This document shows positions 25,513 through 34,613 of a DNA stretch of 64,000 nt, piece after piece; position 1 is the stretch's first letter; each line of letters begins with the position of its first letter. This stretch comes from JAEUOS01 sp046160545. Lineage in GTDB: Bacteria; Pseudomonadota; Gammaproteobacteria; Burkholderiales; JAEUOS01. The stretch spans positions 3,417-67,416 of the forward strand of contig JBJXGS010000247.1 in NCBI GenBank assembly GCA_046160545.1, written 5' to 3'. The notes under the pieces are model-generated. The model did no database searches. It was not told the DNA's origin and saw only the letters and a list, made by a program, of their open reading frames with translations. A program made the translations under genes and the position numbers.

Positions 25513-26631
25513 ATGCCTGCCCGCATTCGCAGTGCCAGCCTGTCCGGTTACCTCGACTTGGCCCGCGAGGTCGGACTCGACGGAGGACAGATGCTGCGCG
25601 AATTCGGCATCGACGCGCGCGCGCTGGCCGACCCTGAAGCCTTGATCGACGTGCTGGCAGTGCGCCGACTGCTGGAGGCATCCGCGCGTCTTGCCAACCG
25701 CGAAGATTTCGGCCTGCGCCTGGCCGCCTCGCGGCGTCTTTCCAATCTGGGGCCGATCAGCCTGGTTCTGCGCGATTCGACCACCGGCCGCGAGGCGCTG
25801 GAGACCTTGTTGCGCCACATGCGCCTGCTCAATACTTCATTGCTCACACGCATCGAAGACGCCGGTGACGTCGTCGTCATTCGCGAAGAATTCCTGTTGG
25901 GCGAGCCCGGCACGCTGCGCCAGTCCATGGAATTGGCAATTGGCGTGATGCATCGCATCCTGCAGGAGCTACTGGGACAGCGCTGGCAGGCGCGCCAGGT
26001 CGCCTTCATCCATCGCGCCCCGCTTGACCCGTCAACCCACACCCAGGTGTTCGGAAGGCGCGTTGCCTTCAACGCCGAGTTCAACGGCATCGTCTGTGCG
26101 CGCAGTGACCTGGAGCGCCCGCTGGAGCGGGCTGACCCGGCCATGGCGCGCATCGCGAAGCGCTACATCGAGCGATCACTCGAATCCGACAGTGCCGGCC
26201 CTGCCGAACGCGTCCGTGACCTGATCCTCGCGCTCTTGCCGACGGGGCGCTGCACGGTCGAGCGGGTGGCCGGGCACCTGGGTTTGGACCGTCGCACAGT
26301 GCATCGTCAGCTTTCCCGCGAAGGCACCACATTCAGGCTTCTCCTGGCACGCACGCGTGCGGAACTGGCGGAGCGCCACGTGCGCGACGGAAACCGTCAG
26401 CTAGTTGAGATCAGCAGCATGCTCGGGTTCGCCGACGCAAGCGCCTTCTCGCGCTGGTTTCGGGCCGCCTTCGGCACCAGTGTCACGCGCTGGCGACGCG
26501 CCGGACACCCGGCGCAAAACGCACAACAACCAGCGCCTACGCTTATCCCAAACCGCCCCAGACAGCCTCGAGATCGTCCCGCGAGGAAGCCACGCGCAAA
26601 AAACGCGGTGTCGAGTACTGGCCGGCGCTGA
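25513..26631 (+). CDS. AraC-family transcriptional regulator (arabinose_bd / OruR-like)
   Basis: About 372 residues. The N-terminal effector domain (ARIRSASLSGYLDLAREVGLDG, then EALETLLRHMRLLNTS) is the Arabinose_bd type found in OruR/ArgR-like regulators, and the AraC DNA-binding domain occupies about residues 240-330 (VAGHLGLDRRTVHRQLSREG and ISSMLGFADASAFSRWFRAAFG). ATG 25513 fits homology; a TTG frame reaches 25411 but would cross the repeats. The last 43 residues or so are an unusual basic tail whose final 89 bases overlap the convergent flavin reductase gene. Confidence 0.85.
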   Translation: MPARIRSASLSGYLDLAREVGLDGGQMLREFGIDARALADPEALIDVLAVRRLLEASARLANREDFGLRLAASRRLSNLGPISLVLRDSTTGREALETLLRHMRLLNTSLLTRIEDAGDVVVIREEFLLGEPGTLRQSMELAIGVMHRILQELLGQRWQARQVAFIHRAPLDPSTHTQVFGRRVAFNAEFNGIVCARSDLERPLERADPAMARIAKRYIERSLESDSAGPAERVRDLILALLPTGRCTVERVAGHLGLDRRTVHRQLSREGTTFRLLLARTRAELAERHVRDGNRQLVEISSMLGFADASAFSRWFRAAFGTSVTRWRRAGHPAQNAQQPAPTLIPNRPRQPRDRPARKPRAKNAVSSTGRR

Positions 26632-27094
26632 AAACCAGGGGTTCACCATCGTCATAGGCCAGGCGCTCGACCCGACCGACGAAGAGCAGGTGGTCACCTG
26701 CCTCGACGGTGCGCTCGATGGTGCATTCAAAGCGGGCCAGGACGCCCGGCAGAATCGGCACGCCGCCGGGGCCATCGACGATCTCCAGACCGGCGAACTT
26801 GTCGGGCGCAGGCGTGGCAAAGCGGTGCGACAAATCAGTCTGGCTGGAGCGCAGCACGTGGACGGCAAAGCGCCCTGCCGCGACGAAGCCGGCCAGCGAA
26901 TTGGCCTTGAGGCCCAGGCTCCACAGCACCAGGGGCGGCGCCAAGGACAGTGCCGCAAACGAATTGGCGGTCAGGCCCTCACGTTTGCCATCCGGGGCGC
27001 GCGTGGTGATGACGGTGACGCCGGTGGCAAAGCGCCCCAGCGCGTTGCGCAGGGCACGCGGGTCAGCCGCATCGTCCATGGTGATCTCGATCAT
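26543..27094 (-). CDS. flavin reductase-like domain protein
   Basis: A 183-residue FMN-binding split-barrel flavin reductase: LGRFATGVTVITTRAPDGKREGL, TANSFAALSLAPPLVLWSL and the late GRVERLAYDDGEPLVFSAGQY. Such proteins usually supply reduced flavin to two-component monooxygenases such as 4-hydroxyphenylacetate hydroxylase; no oxygenase partner is visible next to it. It is 18 bases after the crotonase gene and overlaps the end of the AraC gene by 89 bases on the opposite strand. Confidence 0.85.
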   Translation of the reverse strand: MIEITMDDAADPRALRNALGRFATGVTVITTRAPDGKREGLTANSFAALSLAPPLVLWSLGLKANSLAGFVAAGRFAVHVLRSSQTDLSHRFATPAPDKFAGLEIVDGPGGVPILPGVLARFECTIERTVEAGDHLLFVGRVERLAYDDGEPLVFSAGQYSTPRFLRVASSRDDLEAVWGGLG

Positions 27095-27111
27095 GACGAC
27101 CGCGGCACGCC

Positions 27112-27897
27112 CTACTTTTTCATCGCCGCCAGAAAGGCGTCGATCGCCGCCTCGTGCTCAGGTGTCTGGTGCGCCAATGCCTGCATCGCCGCCGAGAGTT
27201 CCAAGAGCGTGTCGATGCGCGTGTGCTGGCCTTCACGCATCAGGCGCTTGGCCATGCGCAGTGCCGGGCCGGAATTGGCGGCGATGCGCCCGGCCAGTTC
27301 GCGGGCCTCTTCCATGAGCCGGTCCGGCGCAACCACGCGCGACACCAGTCCGCAGGCCAGTGCAGCCTGGGCGTCGATCATCTCGCCGGTGAAGGTCAGC
27401 TCGGCAGCCTTGGAATAGCCGACCACGCGCGGCAGCAGCCAGGCGCCGCCGTCGCCGGGGATGATGCCCAGCTTGACGAAGCTCTCGGCGAAGCGCGCCT
27501 TCTCGGAGGCGATGCGGATGTCGCACATGCAAGCCAGGTCGCAGCCGGCACCGACGGCCGGGCCGTTGACCGCTGCGATCGCCGGCACGTCCAGGCGCGA
27601 GAAGGCCAGCGGTATCTGCTGGATGCCGGAACGATAGCCCTCGCGGATGGTATTGCCGTCGCCACTGGCGATGCCGGACCTGTTCTTCATGTCCTTGACG
27701 TTGCCGCCGGCGCAAAACGCGCTGCCGGCACCGGTGACGATGACGCACTTGACCGACATGTCGGAACCAATGCGATCGAGTGCCGTGACGATGGCCTGCC
27801 ACTGAGCGCGGTTCGAGAGGGCGTTCCTCGCTTCGGGGTCGTTCAAGGTCAGCGTGACCACGCCGCCGGACTGCTCATAGAGGACGAAATCGGACAT
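27112..27897 (-). CDS. enoyl-CoA hydratase/isomerase family protein (crotonase 1)
   Basis: A 261-residue crotonase-fold protein. The oxyanion-hole segments are CAGGNVKDM near residue 62 and NGPAVGAGCDLACMCDIRIAS near 103, followed by FVKLGIIPGDGGAWLLPRVVG with the usual catalytic-position acidic residue. ATG 27897 has a GAAGGA site, better than the upstream ATG at 27912. It lies between an amidohydrolase and the flavin reductase on the minus strand. The exact acyl-CoA substrate is unknown. Confidence 0.85.
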   Translation of the reverse strand: MSDFVLYEQSGGVVTLTLNDPEARNALSNRAQWQAIVTALDRIGSDMSVKCVIVTGAGSAFCAGGNVKDMKNRSGIASGDGNTIREGYRSGIQQIPLAFSRLDVPAIAAVNGPAVGAGCDLACMCDIRIASEKARFAESFVKLGIIPGDGGAWLLPRVVGYSKAAELTFTGEMIDAQAALACGLVSRVVAPDRLMEEARELAGRIAANSGPALRMAKRLMREGQHTRIDTLLELSAAMQALAHQTPEHEAAIDAFLAAMKK

Positions 27898-27969
27898 CGG
27901 GGGTTCCTTCAAAGAGTGGGCCGCTCATGCAGCGGCGTGACCAATTCTGTCATTGCCACGACAAGGCCG

Positions 27970-28845
27970 CTATTTCAGCCCCAAGAGGCGCGCGGCGTTT
28001 TCCTTGATGATGAGCGGCTTGACCTCGGGTTTGATCGGCAACTTGTCGAATTCCATCAACCAGCGGTCCGGCAGGATCACAGGGTTGTCGCTACCGAAAA
28101 GAACCTTTTCGCGCAGCAGTGTATTGGCGTACTGCACCAATTTGGGCTCGAAGTACTTGGGAGCCCAGCCCGAGAGATCGATGTACACATTCGGCTTGTG
28201 CAGGGCCACCGAGAGCTGCTCTTCCTGCCAGGGTACGCCCGGGTGCGCAGAAATGATCTTCATATCGGGAAAATCGGCTGCGACGTCGTCCAGGTAGACC
28301 GGATTGCCGTACTTGATGCGCAGCCCGCCGCCGCCGCGCATGCCCGCGCCGATGCCGGTCTGCCCGGAATGGAAGATCGCCGGCAGGCCGGCCTCGGCGA
28401 TCACCTCGTAGAGCGGATAGACGTCGCGATCATTGGGATAGAAGCCCTGGATGATGGGATGAAACTTGAAGCCCCTGACGCCGAAATCCTGGATGAGGCG
28501 GCGCGCCTCGCGCACTCCCATCTTGCCGCGCGCCGGATCGATGCTGGCGAACGGAATGCAGATGTCGGGGTGCTCGGCGGCGGACTCCGCGACCTCCTCG
28601 TTGGAGATGCGCCGTATTCCCATGCCGCGCTCATGATCGACGGTGAAGACCACGAATGCGATCTTTTTCTCGCGATAGTAGGACGCCATCTGCGCAATCG
28701 TCGGGTGCTTGACTTCGTAGCGAAAGTAGCGCCCGCGCGCCTCTAGAGCCTCGGCCTCGGCCTCGTCGGGCAGCATGCGCGTCGAGGTCTCGGCGTGGGT
28801 GTGGATGTCGATCGCGACCAGCGCATCGACGTCAATCTTCAGCAT
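27970..28845 (-). CDS. amidohydrolase_2 family protein
   Basis: A 291-residue TIM-barrel metal-dependent hydrolase/decarboxylase relative. It has the metal-binding IDIHTHAE at residue 13, FKFHPIIQGFYPND near 136, IFHSGQTG near 163, HPGVPW near 203 and FGSDNP near 255, so the HxH...H...H...D set is intact. Members act as decarboxylases of aromatic acids or as hydrolases. It precedes crotonase 1 and follows the thioesterase gene on the same strand, in an aromatic/acyl-CoA catabolic group. Confidence 0.82.
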   Translation of the reverse strand: MLKIDVDALVAIDIHTHAETSTRMLPDEAEAEALEARGRYFRYEVKHPTIAQMASYYREKKIAFVVFTVDHERGMGIRRISNEEVAESAAEHPDICIPFASIDPARGKMGVREARRLIQDFGVRGFKFHPIIQGFYPNDRDVYPLYEVIAEAGLPAIFHSGQTGIGAGMRGGGGLRIKYGNPVYLDDVAADFPDMKIISAHPGVPWQEEQLSVALHKPNVYIDLSGWAPKYFEPKLVQYANTLLREKVLFGSDNPVILPDRWLMEFDKLPIKPEVKPLIIKENAARLLGLK

Positions 28846-28873
28846 CGCATCTCCCTTGCGGCCGCTCGGCCGC

Positions 28874-29293
28874 TCATGTGCATTTTGCCCGGATGTCGTC
28901 CGGAACGCGGATTGCGCGGATGCGCAGCGGGTCGTCCGGATGCCGGGTGACGAAGGCGCGCACTTCGCGGCCCTCGCAGATCGTCGTTGCGCCGCGCGTC
29001 ACCAGATGCCGCTGGACAAAGACCTTGTCGCGCCACTCGGCGATGCTGGTGGCGATCGACAGGGTCTCGCCATAGCGGGCCGCGCTGGCGTACGTGACGT
29101 TGATCTCCAGCACCGGCGTTCCGACGATGCCGGTGGTCTTGACCAGTTCGCTCCATACCGGGATGCCGCAGGCGACGAAAAAGTTGAGCGACGCGGCGTC
29201 CATCCAGCGTGAGAAATTCGGAAAGAAGACGATCCCGGCCGGGTCGCAGTCGCCGAAATTGACCAGGACGTCGGTGACGACGGTGCGGGTCAT
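28874..29293 (-). CDS. 4-hydroxybenzoyl-CoA-type thioesterase
   Basis: A 139-residue hot-dog-fold thioesterase. VNFGDCDPAGIVFFPNFSRWMD near residue 10 is the 4HBT signature with the catalytic aspartate in DPAGIV. It would hydrolyse an aromatic or aliphatic acyl-CoA. Its ATG (29293) overlaps the stop of the ligase gene (ATGA), so the ligase and thioesterase are coupled. Confidence 0.85.
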   Translation of the reverse strand: MTRTVVTDVLVNFGDCDPAGIVFFPNFSRWMDAASLNFFVACGIPVWSELVKTTGIVGTPVLEINVTYASAARYGETLSIATSIAEWRDKVFVQRHLVTRGATTICEGREVRAFVTRHPDDPLRIRAIRVPDDIRAKCT

Positions 29294-31161
29294 GCCCGCG
29301 TCGCGCGCAACACCTCGTCGGCATAGGGCAGCGTGTAGAGGATCTCCACCAGTCCCGCGCGATGCTTGAGGACCGCGCGCTGATTGATCGAACCCTTGTC
29401 GGTGGCCTCGCCCAGGTCCAGCGAAGGGGCTTCCGCCATGAGCAGCATGCGCGCCACCCGGTTGGCACTGCCGGTGCCCTGTGCGGCAATGCGCTCGAGC
29501 GCCGCCTGGAAGCCGGCACGCACTGCCGGGTCGGCCAGCACCTGCGCCGGTGTGGCGGACGCAGGCAGAGCCGGGCACAGCGCGCGGCAGGCGTCCCACG
29601 CCGGAAACACCAGGATCGCCAGGTCGTCGCGGTCATGGCCGGCGACGACCACGTCCTGCACCAGCGGCGCTGCCGATGAGATGATGGTGGCACGCAAGGG
29701 GCCGACGCTCACCCAGGTACCGGTGGCGAGCTTGAAGTCCTCGGCGACGCGACCGTCGAACACCAGGCCCTTGGCCGGATCGGCCGGGTCGACAAACTTG
29801 AGCGCGTCGCCCATGCAGTAAAAGCCTTCGTCGTCGAATGCCGCGCGCGTGATATCCGGGCTTTTCCAGTATCCGGGCGTGATGCTGGCGCCGCGATAGC
29901 GCGCCTCCAGCTTGTCGCCGGCGGGAACCAGCTTCACTTCCAGTGCCGGTATCGGAACGCCGATGTTGCCGGCGCGTTCCATGTTCCAGTTGGCGAAGAT
30001 TGCCGCCGGGGCAGTCTCGGTCGATCCCAGGCTGGTCACCATCGCGATACGCTCGCCGCAGGTCCTGACGGCAAGGCGCTGCAGCGACTCCAGCACGAAC
30101 TGCGGCAGGCTGGCGCCGGCGTAGAGCATCGCCTGCAGGTTCTTGAAAAGACTTCGGCACAGGTCTTGGTCGCGCTCCAGGAATGGCAGCAGCATTTCGT
30201 AGCCCTTGGGCACATTGAGATAGAAGGTCGGTGAGACTTCCTTCAGGTTGGCAACCGTCTTCTCGATCGCGCCAGGCAGCGGCTTGCCCTCGTCGATGTA
30301 CAGGGTGCCGCCGTTGAACAGGATCAGGTTGAAATCGTGATTGCCACCGAAGGTGTGGTTCCACGGCGGCCAGTCGAGCAACACCGGCGGCGCGTCGGTG
30401 AGAAACGGCATGACCATGGCGATCTGCGCCTGGTTGGTACAGAGCATGCCGTGGGTGTTGATCACCCCCTTGGGCACGCCCGTGGAGCCCGAGGTGAAGA
30501 GAAACTTGGCGATGCTCGCGTGATCGACCGCCGCATGCGCGCGTGACACCGCTGCTGCGTCGACACCGGCCTCGAGGGCGGCAAAGAGCGTCGCGCCGCG
30601 CGAGGGCGGGTTGCGTGTCACGACGATTTCCGTGCCTCCAGGAACCACGGCATCCAGCGCGCGAGCGAAGGCCCCGCCGTCAGCAGCGAACACCAGGCCC
30701 GGGGTAAGGAGCGAAAAGATGTGGCGCAGCTTCTCGAAATCGCGCGAGACCAGCGAGTACGGCACCGAGATCGGCGCAAATGGAATTCCCGCATGCATGG
30801 CGCCCAGGCACAGGAGCGCATGCTCGATGTCGTTGCCCGAGAGGATTGCCAGCGGCCGGTCGGGCGACAGTCCGCGCGCCAGGAGGGCGCTGGCCAGGGC
30901 TTCGACCCGGCGCAGGGCCTCGGCGTAGGACACGCGCCGCCAGGCGCCGTCAGCCGCCCGTTCGGCCAGGAAAGTACGGTCGGGTGCCTCGCGCGCCCAG
31001 CGCACCAGCGGCGTGGTGATGCATCGCTCCACCGGTCCCAGCGCGTGCGGCGAGCGCATCAGGATCGCCCCATCCGGACGGTGCACGGCGATGGTGTCAC
31101 GCACTCCGAAGCGCACCGGACGCACCGGCGCCGAAAGGAAGCTCTTGTCCATGTTCGTCAC
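29290..31161 (-). CDS. feruloyl-CoA-synthase-like AMP-dependent ligase
   Basis: A 623-residue adenylating CoA ligase of the length of feruloyl-CoA synthases. It has the ATP-binding FTSGSTGVPKGVINTHG near residue 220, LDWPPWNHTFGGNHDFN near 262 and LGSTETAPA near 377, a pattern of the Fcs group. It would activate a hydroxycinnamate or similar acid to its CoA ester. A crotonase lies just upstream with an ATGA overlap (31158-31161), and a thioesterase follows. Feruloyl specificity is an inference from family likeness. Confidence 0.75.
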   Translation of the reverse strand: MTNMDKSFLSAPVRPVRFGVRDTIAVHRPDGAILMRSPHALGPVERCITTPLVRWAREAPDRTFLAERAADGAWRRVSYAEALRRVEALASALLARGLSPDRPLAILSGNDIEHALLCLGAMHAGIPFAPISVPYSLVSRDFEKLRHIFSLLTPGLVFAADGGAFARALDAVVPGGTEIVVTRNPPSRGATLFAALEAGVDAAAVSRAHAAVDHASIAKFLFTSGSTGVPKGVINTHGMLCTNQAQIAMVMPFLTDAPPVLLDWPPWNHTFGGNHDFNLILFNGGTLYIDEGKPLPGAIEKTVANLKEVSPTFYLNVPKGYEMLLPFLERDQDLCRSLFKNLQAMLYAGASLPQFVLESLQRLAVRTCGERIAMVTSLGSTETAPAAIFANWNMERAGNIGVPIPALEVKLVPAGDKLEARYRGASITPGYWKSPDITRAAFDDEGFYCMGDALKFVDPADPAKGLVFDGRVAEDFKLATGTWVSVGPLRATIISSAAPLVQDVVVAGHDRDDLAILVFPAWDACRALCPALPASATPAQVLADPAVRAGFQAALERIAAQGTGSANRVARMLLMAEAPSLDLGEATDKGSINQRAVLKHRAGLVEILYTLPYADEVLRATRA

Positions 31162-31955
31162 GCCTTGACCTTGGCGGCGCGACCTTCCAGAAAGGCACGC
31201 AGCCGCGCCTTGGCCGCGGGTGCGCTCTGCGCGATCGATGCCATGAGGGACTCGGTAAACAACCCCACTTCGCTGGTCGAGTCCGCGATGCGTGGCAGGG
31301 CGTGCATGACCGCGAAGTTGGTCACGCCCTCGTTGCCGGCCATCTTTTTCGCCAGTTCCTTCGCCCGCGCCAGGGCCTGGCCGGGTTCAACCAGATACTG
31401 GGCAAATCCCAGGCGCTCGCCATCCTGGGCGTTGTAGACCCGGCCGGTCAGCATCATGTCGGTCATGCGTGCAACGCCGATCAAGCGCGGCAAGCGTGCG
31501 GAACCGCCACCGCCGACGTAGATGCCGCGCTGGCCTTCAGGCAGTGCGTAGAAGGCTGTCGCGTCGGCCACCCGCACGTGGCAGGCGGCGGCGAGCTCCA
31601 GCCCGCCGCCGATGACCGCGCCTTGCAGTGCGGCGACGACCGGAAAGCGTCCAAACTGGATGTGCTCGAAAGCATAGTGCCAGGAGCGCGAATGGTGCAC
31701 CCCTTCGACAGCATCGCGGTCGGTGAGGGTCGACAGGTCAAGACCCGCGCTGAAGTGCTCGCCGCGCCCGGTGATGACCGCCGCGCGCACGCCTTGCGGC
31801 GGGTCGGCAAAAAAACGCTTCAAAAGCGCCACCATGTCGTCGCCGAGCGCGTTGCGCTTCTCCGGGCGGTTGAGGGTGACGATCGCGATCTCGCCTTCAC
31901 GGCGGACGGTGACAGGCTTTGCGCCAGACGGAGCGGATTTGGGTTTGGCAGCCAT
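31158..31955 (-). CDS. enoyl-CoA hydratase/isomerase family protein (crotonase 2)
   Basis: A 265-residue crotonase. Key segments are GEHFSAGLDLSTL near residue 66, LQGAVIGGGLELAAACHVRVA near 108 and LPEGQRGIYVGGGGSARLP near 134. The N-terminal 15 residues are a Lys/Ser/Ala-rich extension. ATG 31955 follows a CAGGAAACC site. It overlaps the ligase gene by four bases, so it likely acts on the CoA ester made by that ligase. Confidence 0.85.
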   Translation of the reverse strand: MAAKPKSAPSGAKPVTVRREGEIAIVTLNRPEKRNALGDDMVALLKRFFADPPQGVRAAVITGRGEHFSAGLDLSTLTDRDAVEGVHHSRSWHYAFEHIQFGRFPVVAALQGAVIGGGLELAAACHVRVADATAFYALPEGQRGIYVGGGGSARLPRLIGVARMTDMMLTGRVYNAQDGERLGFAQYLVEPGQALARAKELAKKMAGNEGVTNFAVMHALPRIADSTSEVGLFTESLMASIAQSAPAAKARLRAFLEGRAAKVKA

Positions 31956-32088
31956 CAGGTTTCCTGGTCTGTTTACGGTTGCCTTAAGCATGCGCAAAGG
32001 CACGGCCGGGGATTCTAGTTTCAAAGAGCGGCGCCGGTCACAACAAGGCTCGCCCTCGCGGGTCGTTTCGCACAGGAGCCCTGCACAC

Positions 32089-32922
32089 TCACCCCAGTTT
32101 CGGCCGCAGCGGTGCCAGGTCGTCAAACTGTGCAACCACCTTCGCTTTTTGCGCCGTCGCTGCGCGCGCGATGTCATCCAGGCTGAAAATGCCTGGCTGC
32201 AGCGCGTTCAGGTACGCGAACGACTCGGCGACCGAGTGGTCGCGTGTGTAGCCGATCATCTCCTTGCTGGCCGCCACGGCCAGCGGCGCCTTGCCGGCGA
32301 TGCGCCGTGCGACTTCGAGCGCAAAGGCCAGTGCCGCGTCATGGGTCGGCAAGACCGCATTGACAAACCCCAGGCGCTCGGCACGCTCTGCCATCAGGCG
32401 GTCTCCGGTATACGCCAGTTCGCGCATGACCGCCTCGGGCAACTGCTTGGGCATGCGGTTCATGGTACCGACATCGGCCATCATCCCCAGATTGATCTCC
32501 TGGATCACGAAGTACGCGTCGGCAGTGCAATAGCGCAGGCAGCAGGCCGTGGCCAGGTCGACTGCGCCACCAATGCATCCGCCCTGGATGGCGGCAATGA
32601 CCGGAAAGCGTGCCTCGGCGATCGCCGAGAATGACTTCTGCAGTTGTATCAGTTGCCGCCTAAATTGCTCGCGCGCCACCACGTCGGCAGTGCCGAGCGC
32701 GTCGGGGCTGGAGAACACGCTCAAGTCCATGCCGGCGGAAAAATGCTTGCCGGTCGAGGAAATCACCGCGGCGCGCACCCCTCCGCGCTCATCGAGTTCG
32801 CGCATGGCACGCGGAACCTCGGCCCAGAATTCGCGCACCATGCTGTTGAAGCGCTCAGGGTGATTGAGCCGCAGGTGCGCGACTCCGGCGTCGACTGAAA
32901 GTTCGAAGCAGGCGTAGGTCAT
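32089..32922 (-). CDS. dienoyl-CoA-isomerase-like crotonase (3)
   Basis: A 277-residue crotonase of the ECH1 type: GKHFSAGMDLSVFSS near residue 58, IQGGCIGGAVDLATACCLRYC near 105 and QEINLGMMADVGTMNRMPK near 133, which matches the acidic residues (E and D) of delta3,5-delta2,4-dienoyl-CoA isomerases. It would help degrade unsaturated acyl-CoA with odd-numbered double bonds. The start at 32922 follows homology; the open frame extends further upstream without recognisable sequence. Confidence 0.82.
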   Translation of the reverse strand: MTYACFELSVDAGVAHLRLNHPERFNSMVREFWAEVPRAMRELDERGGVRAAVISSTGKHFSAGMDLSVFSSPDALGTADVVAREQFRRQLIQLQKSFSAIAEARFPVIAAIQGGCIGGAVDLATACCLRYCTADAYFVIQEINLGMMADVGTMNRMPKQLPEAVMRELAYTGDRLMAERAERLGFVNAVLPTHDAALAFALEVARRIAGKAPLAVAASKEMIGYTRDHSVAESFAYLNALQPGIFSLDDIARAATAQKAKVVAQFDDLAPLRPKLG

Positions 32923-33081
32923 GTCATCCTTCGTATCGCCTGCCCGGGCCCCGCACGCCCCCAGATCAGGAAGCGCCGGCCCCGCAACCTGGCGTCTTGC
33001 CCACAGATTCCCCGCCAAGGGGCTGGTAAAGGTCCGTATCATAGGCTCCCCGCGAACCATTGCCTGACTCGGATTCGACCC

Positions 33082-33774
33082 TTGGCCCGCCGCACCAATC
33101 CCGCCCCGCCCGCCGCGCCCGCTGGCACCGTCGCCGCTGCGGCGGAACCCCCTGTCTCTCGCGAGTCGCTTCTCAGACCGCGCAAGAAGCCCATGCAAAG
33201 TCGTTCGCGCGTGACCGTGGACGCGATCATCGAGGCCGCCGGGCGCCTGTTCGTCAAGAACGGCTATGCCAACACCACCACAAATCACATCGCCGAGTTC
33301 GCCGGGGTCTCGGTGGGCTCGCTGTACGAGTACTTTCCCAACAAGGGTTCGATCCTCGCGGCGCTCTTGCAGCGCCAGATTGACGGCATGATTGCCGTAA
33401 TGCGCGAAAGCCTGGCTCAGGTGGGCGAAGCGCCGCTCGAAGACGTGGTGCAGGCGATCGCCCGCGCCGGTATTGCAGCCCACTACCGCGAGCTGGACCT
33501 GAACCGCCTGCTGATTGCCAGCATGACGCGGGTCGCGCAATGGCGGCAGATGGAAAAGGTGTCCTTCTCGGTCGCCGCGCTGATGCGCGACGCCTTAGCC
33601 CACCTGATCGTCGACCCGGTGCGCCTGGAACACGCAGCTTTCACCGTCGAAACGGTGGTCGAGGCGCTGCTGCACCGGACCATCCTGTTCGCGCACCGCC
33701 TGCCGGCTTACCCGCTGGAAGAAGAAATCCGGGCGGTCTTGCTGGGCTATCTGAAACCCCTCACACGCACCTAG
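33082..33774 (+). CDS. TetR-family transcriptional regulator (1)
   Basis: Up to 230 residues with an N-terminal helix-turn-helix: AGRLFVKNGYANTTTNHIAEFAG and VGSLYEYFPNKGSILAAL (about residues 50-95). The C-terminal helical domain is unspecific. The start is uncertain: TTG 33082 begins the longest frame, and ATG 33193, just before the helix-turn-helix, is possible. It is divergent from crotonase 3 and converges on crotonase 4, so it likely controls this acyl-CoA degradation group. Confidence 0.8.
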   Translation: MARRTNPAPPAAPAGTVAAAAEPPVSRESLLRPRKKPMQSRSRVTVDAIIEAAGRLFVKNGYANTTTNHIAEFAGVSVGSLYEYFPNKGSILAALLQRQIDGMIAVMRESLAQVGEAPLEDVVQAIARAGIAAHYRELDLNRLLIASMTRVAQWRQMEKVSFSVAALMRDALAHLIVDPVRLEHAAFTVETVVEALLHRTILFAHRLPAYPLEEEIRAVLLGYLKPLTRT

Positions 33775-33795
33775 TCCGGCGTACCGGCGCCGCGA

Positions 33796-34602
33796 TCAAG
33801 CGCCCTTCCAGACCGCCGGGCGCTTGTTGACGAACGCATCGACGCCTTCGATACCGTCGGCGTTCTGCAGGTTGCAGGTCATGGTGCGACCGGCAAGGCC
33901 GTAGGCCTCTGCAAGGCCCATGTCCACCTGCTTGTAGAAGGCCTGCTTGCCCAGGGCGATGGCCGCGCCGCTCTTGGCCTTGATCGCCTCTGTGAATTTG
34001 GCGACCTCGGCATCGAGCTCGTCCGCCGACACCACGCGATTGACGAGACCCCACGACAGCGCGGTCTGTGCGTCGATCAGGTCGCCGGTGACAAGCATCT
34101 CCATGGCGCGCTTGCGACTGATGTTGCGCACCACGCCGACCGCCGGGGTCGAACAGAAAAGTCCGTTGTGGATGCCGGAAAGCGCGAATTTCGCTTCCGG
34201 TACCGCCACCGCAAGATCGCACATCGAGACCAGCTGGCAGCCGGCTGCGGCGGCGACGCCATGCACCCGCGCAATCACCGGCTGCGGCAGGGAAACGATG
34301 GCCTGCATCATCGCGGCGCAGTCGTCAAAGAGCTTTTGCTGCCAGGCAGCGTCGGGATGCGCGTGGATCTCCTTCATGTCGTGCCCGGCGCAAAATCCGC
34401 GGCCTTCACCGGCGATGACCACCGCGCGGATCGAAGCGCTGGCGCCGATTTCGCCCAGCGCAGCACGCACCGCCGCGATCATCTCGCTGGATAGCGGATT
34501 GAGCCGGTCGCCGCGACTGAGCGTCAGGGTGGCGACACCGTCGGCGTCGCTACGCACCACCAGGGGACGTGCCAGGGTTTGGGCTGAGACAGGGGCGTTC
34601 AT
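33796..34602 (-). CDS. enoyl-CoA hydratase/isomerase family protein (crotonase 4)
   Basis: A 268-residue crotonase: GRGFCAGHDMKEI near residue 67, VHGVAAAAGCQLVSMCDLAVA near 112, FALSGIHNGLFCSTPAVG near 139 and ALSWGLVNRVV near 184. It follows the acyl-CoA synthetase by 11 bases on the same strand. Sequence style fits the ECHDC3-like group, with FCxGHDL-type spacing; the reaction is not certain. Confidence 0.85.
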   Translation of the reverse strand: MNAPVSAQTLARPLVVRSDADGVATLTLSRGDRLNPLSSEMIAAVRAALGEIGASASIRAVVIAGEGRGFCAGHDMKEIHAHPDAAWQQKLFDDCAAMMQAIVSLPQPVIARVHGVAAAAGCQLVSMCDLAVAVPEAKFALSGIHNGLFCSTPAVGVVRNISRKRAMEMLVTGDLIDAQTALSWGLVNRVVSADELDAEVAKFTEAIKAKSGAAIALGKQAFYKQVDMGLAEAYGLAGRTMTCNLQNADGIEGVDAFVNKRPAVWKGA

Positions 34603-34613
34603 GGTTTTACTCC

